In this document: positions 1-5,374 of the stretch, piece after piece
How the letters are laid out: every line of letters starts with the position of its first letter
Numbering within the stretch: position 1 is the first letter of the stretch
NCBI GenBank assembly: GCA_011522945.1
Contig: WTHY01000166.1
Coordinates: 10,772-16,879, forward strand
DNA: 6,108 nt
Reading direction: 5' to 3'
DNA from: Alphaproteobacteria bacterium
GTDB taxonomy: Bacteria; Pseudomonadota; Alphaproteobacteria; Puniceispirillales; Puniceispirillaceae
Position numbers and translations under genes: made by a program
The notes under the pieces: generated by a model
The model's database searches: none
What the model was told of the DNA's origin: nothing
What the model saw: the letters and a program-made list of their open reading frames with translations, nothing else

Positions 1-3
1 GCA

Positions 4-867
4 CTACGCATAGATAGCTTTGAATCTTTCAATATTCTGCCTGAAACCTGCTTCAAAATCACCATTCCCAGGATGATAGACAGATTCAAAGCTAATCACA
101 CCATCATACCCATCTGCTTTCAACGCATCTGCCATAGGCTGGAATTGGCTCGCAAGTTGCCCCTCACCCATTGGCCGCACTTCTAATGTGGCACGCGGCG
201 TATCCACCTGCACATCCTTAATATGGATATGACCAAGATAGCCATCTTTCACCTCATCATATCCATCTGGATAGGCTGTTTCATGGCACCAGCAATTATT
301 TGCAGGGTCCCAAAGCAGCTTCAAGACATCCTTTGCATCTAAATCATCGATGAGTTTGCGCCCTGTATAATTGGAATTCACCATTGTGCCATTTCCTGTT
401 TCCACAACAAGCGTAATCTTCTCAGACCGCGCGACGTCAATGGCAGGTGCGATGATAGGCAGCATGCCGTCCCAAGCGCCTTTGGCGACATTCCACTGTT
501 CGGCACCATGATGCCCCCATAAAATCTGTTCTTTTTTCGGGGTCATAATACGTACCAAAGGAGAGCCCACAATATGTGCCATTTCAATCACCCGCTTGAG
601 GGCATCAAGATGTTTGATATGTAGCGGACCACCAGGTTTGTCATCCCCGCGCATACCAGCGAAAATATGCCGGCTAAGGCAGGATACAGGCTTACCACGA
701 TCACGTAGCAAACTGTCTATCTCGCGAATTTCAGAAGCTGTATGGTCACCAACTTCCTTGTCGCCAACAAATTGTAATTCTGCATATTCAAGACCAAATT
801 CATCCATCACATCAACTGTATGAGATAGATTCCGGCTGATACCGTCACAAATTACGCCTAGCTTCAT
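4..867 (-). CDS. Sugar phosphate isomerase/epimerase family protein (xylose-isomerase-like TIM barrel)
   Basis: A complete 287-residue protein of the AP-endonuclease-2/xylose-isomerase-like TIM-barrel superfamily, whose members isomerise or epimerise sugars and sugar acids using a divalent metal. The usual metal-ligand pattern is visible: Glu156 in VVETGNG, Asp187 in LWDPANN, His213 or His215 in GHIHIKD, and Glu261 in SFESVYHP. It has no signal peptide, so it is probably cytosolic. The start is well supported by a strong Shine-Dalgarno AGGAGG (873-878) just upstream of the ATG. It lies 18 bases downstream of the dehydrogenase gene on the same strand and is almost certainly co-transcribed with it. 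Pairing with a 3-hydroxyisobutyrate-dehydrogenase-like enzyme resembles four-carbon acid-sugar or hydroxypyruvate-type catabolic clusters. The substrate cannot be read from the sequence. The family call is firm and the exact reaction is unknown. Confidence 0.88.
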   Translation of the reverse strand: MKLGVICDGISRNLSHTVDVMDEFGLEYAELQFVGDKEVGDHTASEIREIDSLLRDRGKPVSCLSRHIFAGMRGDDKPGGPLHIKHLDALKRVIEMAHIVGSPLVRIMTPKKEQILWGHHGAEQWNVAKGAWDGMLPIIAPAIDVARSEKITLVVETGNGTMVNSNYTGRKLIDDLDAKDVLKLLWDPANNCWCHETAYPDGYDEVKDGYLGHIHIKDVQVDTPRATLEVRPMGEGQLASQFQPMADALKADGYDGVISFESVYHPGNGDFEAGFRQNIERFKAIYA

Positions 868-885
868 TTGAACCTCCTCTTATCC

Positions 886-1773
886 TTATCGATGCAATTC
901 TGCACCAACAATCTCTTCAATCACGCGTGTACAAACCCAGTTATCCCCTTGTGGATATTTTGTCTTACCTTGATGGAAGATTTGCATGGCTGTGCTTGCC
1001 GTGAAAAGTGGCACACCTAGCTCTTCTGCCATGGCAAGCGAGATAGTTAAATCCTTGTGCATTGTGCCAATGCCAGAACCCGTGCCTTCAAATTTTCGAT
1101 CGATGATATTTTCCAGTGCTGCTTTTGTAGCGCCACATCCCGCACTTGATGTACTCACAACATCAAATAATGTTTGGCCTTTGACACCTGCTTTTGCCGC
1201 TAGCGCCGCAGCTTCAAAAGTCGCGCTGAATATACCGCCAAAGATAGATTGTAGACAGGCTTTCATGACCTGCCCAGCACCAACATCGGTACCAACATGA
1301 TGAATTGTGCTGGATACCGCTTCCATCACTGGCTTTGCCCGCTCCATAACAGCATCAGAGGCTGCGGCCATCATAGTGAGTGTACCATTTTGCGCGCCTG
1401 GAAATCCGCCAGATACAGGGGTATCCACCATATCAATACCCGTGCCATTTAAACCAGCTCCAATCGCACGTGCTTCTGATGCTTTTATAGTTGCACTTAG
1501 GATAATTATCCCGCCAGAGCGCATGGTTGTTACAAGACCTGAAGGTCCCAAAATCACCTCATGCGCCTGAGCGCCATTCATCACCATGACATAAACAGCA
1601 TCTGCATGCTTACCAACATCGGCCGCATTCGTGCAGACCACGCCGCCCATATCCTCGAAATCTTTCATGCGGCGTTCGCTGAGATCAAATCCGCTTGTTT
1701 CAAATCCATTTTTGATAAGATTACGTGCCAAGCCTGAGCCCATATCACCCAATCCAATAACACCTGCTTTCAT
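886..1773 (-). CDS. NAD(P)-dependent oxidoreductase, 3-hydroxyisobutyrate dehydrogenase family
   Basis: A 295-residue beta-hydroxyacid dehydrogenase, the usual length for the family. An N-terminal Rossmann motif GLGDMGSG (residues 8-15) binds the dinucleotide. Asp30 at the end of the second strand suggests NAD rather than NADP, though this is inference. The substrate-binding signature DTPVSGGFPGAQNGTLT is at 117-133. The catalytic lysine is Lys171 in GAGQVMKACLQ, and a second conserved lysine is Lys240 in HKDLTIS. The Asn usually found three positions after the catalytic Lys is Leu174 here, followed by Gln175 as in tartronate-semialdehyde reductase relatives. Family members oxidise or reduce 3-hydroxyisobutyrate, tartronate semialdehyde, L-threonate and similar beta-hydroxy acids. 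The sugar-isomerase neighbour favours a sugar-acid substrate over valine catabolism. The ATG is preceded by GGGAGG (1780-1785) six bases upstream, so the start is secure. It is probably the first large gene of the leftward operon. Confidence 0.9.
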   Translation of the reverse strand: MKAGVIGLGDMGSGLARNLIKNGFETSGFDLSERRMKDFEDMGGVVCTNAADVGKHADAVYVMVMNGAQAHEVILGPSGLVTTMRSGGIIILSATIKASEARAIGAGLNGTGIDMVDTPVSGGFPGAQNGTLTMMAAASDAVMERAKPVMEAVSSTIHHVGTDVGAGQVMKACLQSIFGGIFSATFEAAALAAKAGVKGQTLFDVVSTSSAGCGATKAALENIIDRKFEGTGSGIGTMHKDLTISLAMAEELGVPLFTASTAMQIFHQGKTKYPQGDNWVCTRVIEEIVGAELHR

Positions 1774-1794
1774 AAGATGCCTCCCTTTAACAGT

Positions 1795-1908
1795 TCATGA
1801 CAGGCGCGAGCAAAATATTGCCGGGCTGTCTGTTTCAAAGATGAGGGATTTCATACGCTGGTCCCAGCGCCGGGCGGGTCCAAGAGACACCCCCTGCCCG
1901 TATCGCAT
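1795..1908 (-). CDS. Possible small ORF or leader peptide, 37 residues
   Basis: An ATG at 1906-1908 opens a 37-codon frame that closes with TGA at 1795-1797, just before the Shine-Dalgarno of the dehydrogenase gene and 21 bases from its start. The peptide begins MRYGQGVSLGP, contains ARRWDQRMKSLIFE in its middle and ends FCSRLS. By my count it is about 59 percent GC, with about two thirds of third positions G or C. That is visibly richer than its neighbours. It begins about 15 bases after the predicted start of the leftward transcript. The upstream ribosome site is weak. I do not recognise the peptide. It could be a genuine small protein, a leader peptide controlling the operon, the remnant of a lost gene, or a chance frame in a structured leader. 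Confidence 0.3.
   Translation of the reverse strand: MRYGQGVSLGPARRWDQRMKSLIFETDSPAIFCSRLS
1856..1900. other. Two adjacent GC-rich hairpin-forming repeats in the leader
   Basis: CGCTGG (1856-1861) and CCAGCG (1864-1869) form a perfect six-base inverted repeat around two bases. Directly beside it, CGGGC (1871-1875) can pair with GCCCG (1896-1900), and GGGT (1876-1879) can pair with ACCC just inside, leaving a small bulge and a loop of about nine bases. Both fall inside the predicted leader of the dehydrogenase transcript and inside the possible small ORF. They may be attenuator-like RNA structure or simply a by-product of GC-rich coding sequence. No known riboswitch consensus is convincingly complete here, and no poly-U tract follows on either strand. 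Confidence 0.35.
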
Positions 1909-1929
1909 GGCTGTTACTTGCTTATCAGC

Positions 1930-1938
1930 ATTATGTCA
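1930..1938 (-). promoter_or_regulatory. Putative extended -10 promoter for the leftward operon
   Basis: On the minus strand these bases read TGACATAAT: a TGn extension followed by CATAAT, which differs from the TATAAT consensus at one base. No good -35 hexamer is found at 16-18 bases, which is tolerable for an extended -10 promoter. Transcription would begin near 1923, giving a leader of about 150 bases before the dehydrogenase ATG and about 15 bases before the possible small ORF. This is a consensus match by eye only. Confidence 0.35.
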
Positions 1939-1959
1939 GGAGCTTGTCTCATTCCTAAT

Positions 1960-1968
1960 TGTCATAAT
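1960..1968 (+). promoter_or_regulatory. Putative extended -10 promoter for the PanB-like gene
   Basis: These bases read TGTCATAAT on the plus strand, an extended -10 element almost identical to its minus-strand partner 30 bases away and part of the same inverted repeat. No convincing -35 is seen at normal spacing. The predicted start near 1975 leaves an untranslated leader of about 100 bases before the ATG at 2075. Assigned by pattern and position only. Confidence 0.35.
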
Positions 1969-2074
1969 GCGCTGATTTGTGTCAGCCTACTATTAGTGAT
2001 GGTGATCGAAGCGATACAAAATTTCAAGCTACTTATATCGTAAAGATTCCAAGAAACGCCATGGGGATATAAAA

Positions 2075-2896
2075 ATGAAACGAATTTATGATTGGGATGC
2101 AAAATTTCAACACAGGAATTATACCGCTGCTGATTTGCTAGCTTGCAAAGGTAAAACCATCCTAACACAAACAACTGCGAATTCCTCTGAAGAAGCAGCT
2201 GCTGCTAGAGATGCTGGCCTAGACCTAATTATGGGCAATGCCATCAATACAGCAGCCGTCCGGCAAGGGGCGCCCGATATGTTTTTTACTGCTGCGATCC
2301 CGCTGCCAGATTACCCAACTGAAACAGATGTTCTAAAGGCAGCTTTTGCTGCTATGAAAGATGGCGCTGACTCAGTCTATACAGCACGCGGACCGCACAT
2401 TGTTGAAATATTGGCTAAAGAGGAAATCCCTGTCATGTGTCATCTTGGTCTTGTACCACGGCGCTCGACTTGGAATGGCGGTTTGCGTGCCATTGGCCGA
2501 GATGCAGATGAGGCTATGACCCTGTTACAAAAATTTAGGGATATGGAAAATGCAGGCGCCTTTTCAGTAGAAGCTGAAGTGATTATGGCTGAAGTGATGA
2601 CAGAAATTTCAAAACGCACAAGCCTACTGACAAGCTCTCTTGGGTCTGGGTCTGGTGGTGATATTATCTATCTGTTCCAAAATGATATTTGCGGTGAACA
2701 ACCTGAATCACCGCGTCATGCACAGGCATTTGGTAATATTTATGCGCTGCAAGAGGAAATTAAAAAAGAACGGCGCCGCGCCTTAAAAGCATTTCATGAT
2801 GCTGCAAAATCAGGTGCTTTCCCTACGGCGAAAACTACGCCGCATATGCAAGCTGAGGCGCATGAAGCTTTTTTAGAGAGGCTTGCCAAGCTTTAG
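2075..2896 (+). CDS. PanB-like (ketopantoate hydroxymethyltransferase family) TIM-barrel protein with altered metal site
   Basis: A 273-residue protein whose length and segment order match PanB, which adds a hydroxymethyl group to 2-oxoisovalerate in pantothenate synthesis. Matching segments are AAVRQGAPDMFF (60-71), the HLGLVP loop (123-128), GRDADEA (141-147), AEVIMAE (167-173) and the Gly/Ser-rich loop at 189-196. My alignment from memory to E. coli PanB keeps the equivalents of His136 (His123 here) and the base Glu181 (Glu168). The three Mg2+ ligands Asp45, Asp84 and Glu114 become Asn55, Ala74 and Ala104, and Lys112 becomes Tyr102. A segment of roughly ten or more residues after the first ligand is also missing. 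It is therefore unlikely to be the housekeeping PanB. It may be a lyase, aldolase or hydrolase for a 2-oxo acid in the adjacent sugar-acid pathway. A GGGGAT ribosome site precedes the ATG. It is transcribed divergently from the dehydrogenase gene. Confidence 0.82.
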   Translation: MKRIYDWDAKFQHRNYTAADLLACKGKTILTQTTANSSEEAAAARDAGLDLIMGNAINTAAVRQGAPDMFFTAAIPLPDYPTETDVLKAAFAAMKDGADSVYTARGPHIVEILAKEEIPVMCHLGLVPRRSTWNGGLRAIGRDADEAMTLLQKFRDMENAGAFSVEAEVIMAEVMTEISKRTSLLTSSLGSGSGGDIIYLFQNDICGEQPESPRHAQAFGNIYALQEEIKKERRRALKAFHDAAKSGAFPTAKTTPHMQAEAHEAFLERLAKL

Positions 2897-3013
2897 TGAT
2901 ACAAAGGGTTTGACTAGGAAGCGCGTCTGATAAGAGACTCTTGGATATCTGAAAGGTCTTAATGTCTCAATTCGCATGGGCCGCGATAGTGAAATAGCGA
3001 ACACCCCTCAAAG

Positions 3014-3038
3014 CGCTAGCATCTTTAAAAAGCTAGCG
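3014..3038. terminator. Inverted repeat between convergent genes, possible bidirectional terminator
   Basis: CGCTAGC (3014-3020) and GCTAGCG (3032-3038) form a perfect seven-base stem around an 11-base loop. It sits in the 173-base gap between the stops of the PanB-like gene and kdgK. A second short repeat, TACAA-GCT-TTGTA (3039-3051), abuts it. Position suits termination of both transcripts. However, neither side has a proper T run after the stem (only CTTT leftward and a delayed AAAA rightward), so it may be a weak or factor-assisted terminator. The rest of the gap (2897-3013) shows nothing I can name. Confidence 0.4.
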
Positions 3039-3069
3039 TACAAGCTTTGTAAAACGCGCCTTATAAAAT

Positions 3070-3972
3070 TTAGCGCGGCATTATGGCGCCTGGCGCGCCA
3101 ACCACCTTTGCAGCTAGCGCATGCCCAGCTAACAGGCAATCTGCCTCTGACGCACCGTCAAGGTAAGCTGCCAAATAACCAGCATTGAAACTATCACCCG
3201 CCGCAGTTGTGTCGACCACCTGTGATGCCGGCGGAAAATCTGGCAATATACTGGTATCTATATGCGGGGAAACTGGTCCTCTCTCGCCCCTTTTGATAGC
3301 GATCCTTCTGCAGTCACGCTGTGCAAATCGTGCAATCACATCTGCTTCTGATGCATCATCATAAAGGGCCATCTCATCATCTATAGAGGGAAGCGCAATA
3401 TCTGTTATATCCCAAAAGGCATTCATAACCTGACGGGCGCTTGACACATCTTCCCATAATTTTGGGCGGAAATTTGAATCAAAGGCAATCTTTGTTCTGC
3501 CTGATTTGCGTCTATCATCTAGGGCGCCCCATAATAAGCGTCTTGCCAGAGGTGTTAAAATGGCAAGACTAATACCAGATAGATAAATTATATCCGCCTC
3601 AGGTAGCTCTGGGATATTTTGACTGTCTGAAAATAGCGTTCTAGCTGCAGACTCACTACGCCAATAGTGAAAACTGCGCTCCCCAGCCGCATCTGTTGCA
3701 ACAGAGTAAATCCCAATATTGCGTGTGCTATGCTGTGTGATTGTGCTGGTGTTAAGCCCTTCTGACTTGGCCATGTCCAATAAACCAAGAGAAAGAGGCT
3801 CCTCTCCAACCGCCGTCATATATCCCACAGCACCATTTGCATTCAGCGCACGTGCAGCATAGATTGCTGTATTAAATGTATCGCCAGCAAAATTTACGGC
3901 GAACCCGCCTGCAACATCCTGCCGAATTTCAGCCATCACCTCACCTATTGCAAGTAACTTTAAACTAGGCAT
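3070..3972 (-). CDS. kdgK: 2-keto-3-deoxygluconate kinase (PfkB family)
   Basis: Phosphorylates 2-keto-3-deoxy-D-gluconate with ATP to KDPG, the step after mannonate dehydratase in cytosolic uronate breakdown. With the start chosen here it has 300 residues, against about 309 in E. coli KdgK. Visible motifs are the N-terminal LLAIGEVMAEI (6-16), the sugar-binding FAGDTFNTAIYAAR (28-41), GERSFHYWR (97-105) and YLSGISLAIL (130-139), all closely like KdgK. The PfkB signature DTTAAGDSFNAGYLA (254-268) carries the catalytic base Asp260. The frame stays open upstream to an ATG at 4026, but that would overlap the small membrane-protein gene and add 18 residues with no family match. The ATG at 3970-3972 follows AGGTGAG and fits the KdgK N-terminus. 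It is the last gene of the operon, 23 bases after the membrane-protein gene, and ends facing the PanB-like gene. Confidence 0.93.
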   Translation of the reverse strand: MPSLKLLAIGEVMAEIRQDVAGGFAVNFAGDTFNTAIYAARALNANGAVGYMTAVGEEPLSLGLLDMAKSEGLNTSTITQHSTRNIGIYSVATDAAGERSFHYWRSESAARTLFSDSQNIPELPEADIIYLSGISLAILTPLARRLLWGALDDRRKSGRTKIAFDSNFRPKLWEDVSSARQVMNAFWDITDIALPSIDDEMALYDDASEADVIARFAQRDCRRIAIKRGERGPVSPHIDTSILPDFPPASQVVDTTAAGDSFNAGYLAAYLDGASEADCLLAGHALAAKVVGAPGAIMPR

Positions 3973-3975
3973 CGT

Positions 3976-3982
3976 CTCACCT
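3976..3982 (-). promoter_or_regulatory. Ribosome binding site that sets the kdgK start
   Basis: The minus strand reads AGGTGAG here, with the AGG core seven bases upstream of the ATG at 3970-3972. This favours that start over the in-frame ATG at 4026, whose nearest AGGAG is about 15 bases away, too far for efficient use. Confidence 0.7.
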
Positions 3983-3995
3983 GTTTTTGCTGCAT

Positions 3996-4193
3996 CTATA
4001 TCGCTCCGAAAAATTTCAAACCACATATAAGAGCGATAACAGCTCCTAAATATATCATTCTATAACGAGGCGCTATAACACCTCCAAATGGACTTCGCAC
4101 TTCAAATAGTGACCGCTGACCTGACAGAAGCTGCCAGACAAACAACCCAACCGCCGCTATCGTCAAGATGATGACGAGATGTAGCAAATTCAC
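3996..4193 (-). CDS. Small two-helix membrane protein of unknown function
   Basis: A 65-residue protein with a hydrophobic N-terminal segment (about residues 3-23), a polar, basic linker (about 24-45, including SGQRSLFEVRSPFGG) and a second hydrophobic segment (about 46-62). It most likely spans the inner membrane twice. It starts at GTG (4191-4193), which overlaps the uxuA TGA stop, so its translation is probably coupled to uxuA. It ends 23 bases before kdgK. The tight fit between two certain genes, the overlap and the clean two-helix pattern support a real gene. I do not recognise a family. A membrane protein between two cytosolic uronate enzymes is unusual. It might assist a transporter or anchor an enzyme, but nothing in the sequence shows this. 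Confidence 0.65.
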   Translation of the reverse strand: MNLLHLVIILTIAAVGLFVWQLLSGQRSLFEVRSPFGGVIAPRYRMIYLGAVIALICGLKFFGAI

Positions 4194-5365
4194 CGTTGAT
4201 GCTCCAATCCACGGATAGCTCCTCGTAATTCAGCTAGGCCGCGCATCCTGCCAATAAGTGGGTATCCGGGAAAAGTGCCTCTTTCAGAATCAGATAATAA
4301 TTCATGTCCATGATCAGGCCTGAACGGGATAAGATGATCTGCTCTGCCAGTGGCGCGGCGATGTGCCTCTTCTTGTAAAAGCACATCTAAGACGGCAACG
4401 AGATCCGTATCCCCCTCAAGATGTGCTGCCTCTTCAAAAGACCCATCAGGATCTTTTCTGACAGCGCGTAAATGCGCGAAATGCACCTTGTCGGAAAATT
4501 GTTTTGCTATCGCAACAGGATCATTATCCGGATTTGCACCTAATGACCCTGTACATAATGTTAGGCCATTTGCTGGACTATCATAACTCTCCAGAATGAA
4601 TTTGATATCAGCCGTATCAGAGACAATACGCGGCAAACCTAAGATATCTCGCGGTGGGTCATCTGGATGCACACAAAGCCGCATGCCCAAGGATTCTGCT
4701 GTGGGTATAATTTCGTCTAAAAACCGTTTATAATTCTGCTGTATATCAGCTGCATCTAGGTCTTTATAGGTATCTAGAGCCGAACGCAGTCCAGCGATAT
4801 CATATCGATCATATGCCCCTGGCATCCCAGCCATAATGGAATTTAAGAGCAGTGTCTGATCTGCCTCAGTTGAGGCATTAAACCAGTCTGCTGCCAGTGA
4901 TAGAACCTCTTCTGGATAATCAGCCTCAGCCCCTTCCCGCTTGAGCATATGCAATTCAAAGGCTGCCATTTTCACCGCTGAAAACCGTAAGCATGTGCCG
5001 CCACCTACAACAGGCGCGAGCAAATCTGTGCGTGTCCAATCCAGAAGCGGCATAAAATTATAGCAAATGATGTTGATGCCTTCTGAGGCAAGATTAGCCA
5101 GAGACTGGCGATAATTGGCAAAAATTTTCGTTAGATTGCCTGACCCTCTTTTAATATCCTCATGCAGGGGCAAGCTCTCACACACATCCCAACGCAAACC
5201 GGCAGCTTCAACCTCCTGTCTACGTGCTGAAATCGTCTCAACTGGCCAGACCTCTCCATAAGGGATTTCATGCAAGGCTGTTACAATACCTTCAGCTCCT
5301 GTTTGCCGTATCTCAGATAGGCTGAGCTTGTCTAAGCCGCCATACCAGCGCCATGTCTCGATCAT
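4190..5365 (-). CDS. uxuA: D-mannonate dehydratase
   Basis: Converts D-mannonate to 2-keto-3-deoxy-D-gluconate in the cytosolic glucuronate branch of hexuronate catabolism. The full 391 residues compare with about 394 in E. coli UxuA. Family hallmarks run in order: TWRWYG at the start (4-9), EVWPVE (38-43), CYNFMPLLDWTRTDL (101-115), CVHPDDPP (231-238), GLTLCTGSLG (267-276), HFAHLR (295-300), IPFRPDHGH (346-354) and PGYPLIGR (366-373). By family analogy the metal site would be His233, Cys271, His298 and Asp351, and all four are present. A G-rich ribosome site (about 5371-5375) lies five bases before the ATG and overlaps the FGE stop. Only nine bases separate the two genes. The stop overlaps the GTG of the small membrane-protein gene. 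Its product is the substrate of the kinase encoded two genes downstream. Confidence 0.97.
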   Translation of the reverse strand: MIETWRWYGGLDKLSLSEIRQTGAEGIVTALHEIPYGEVWPVETISARRQEVEAAGLRWDVCESLPLHEDIKRGSGNLTKIFANYRQSLANLASEGINIICYNFMPLLDWTRTDLLAPVVGGGTCLRFSAVKMAAFELHMLKREGAEADYPEEVLSLAADWFNASTEADQTLLLNSIMAGMPGAYDRYDIAGLRSALDTYKDLDAADIQQNYKRFLDEIIPTAESLGMRLCVHPDDPPRDILGLPRIVSDTADIKFILESYDSPANGLTLCTGSLGANPDNDPVAIAKQFSDKVHFAHLRAVRKDPDGSFEEAAHLEGDTDLVAVLDVLLQEEAHRRATGRADHLIPFRPDHGHELLSDSERGTFPGYPLIGRMRGLAELRGAIRGLEHQR

Positions 5366-5374
5366 ATCTGCCCC

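Larger units (their letters stand above)
1924..1976. repeat. Interrupted inverted repeat in the divergent intergenic region
   Basis: ATCAGC plus ATTATG (1924-1935) is mirrored by CATAAT (1963-1968) and GCTGAT (1971-1976), with two extra bases (GC, 1969-1970) in the right arm. A further CA/TG pair lies inside the arms after one mismatch. The arms are about 27 bases apart. Each arm carries a promoter-like -10 element pointing outward. The symmetry therefore fits either a pair of duplicated divergent promoters or operator half-sites for a dimeric regulator controlling both directions. No regulator gene is in the window. Confidence 0.5.

Noticed and set aside
1847..1895. GGTCCAAGAGACAC on the plus strand, slightly like the GGTCCGAGAG core of ykkC/guanidine-type riboswitches.
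   Set aside because: The upstream AGGG motif is only loosely similar, and the obligatory downstream GGGA...AAAAGCCCGGGAGA block is absent. The resemblance is too partial, and it would face the wrong way for the dehydrogenase gene.
1631..1975. Plus-strand open frame of 114 codons across the end of the dehydrogenase gene and the intergenic region.
   Set aside because: Most of it is antisense to the well-supported dehydrogenase. The product has no recognisable domain, and no ribosome site was seen.
2015..2110. Repeated CAAAATTTCAA near 2017 and 2100.
   Set aside because: It is a short AT-rich match, and the second copy lies in coding sequence. It is likely to be chance.
1962..2174. Minus-strand frame of 70 codons overlapping the start of the PanB-like gene.
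   Set aside because: It overlaps the coding start of a solid gene and the divergent promoter region, and resembles no protein I recognise.
2976..3188. Plus-strand frame of 70 codons in the convergent gap.
   Set aside because: It runs antisense into the 3' end of kdgK and through the terminator-like repeat, with no coding character.
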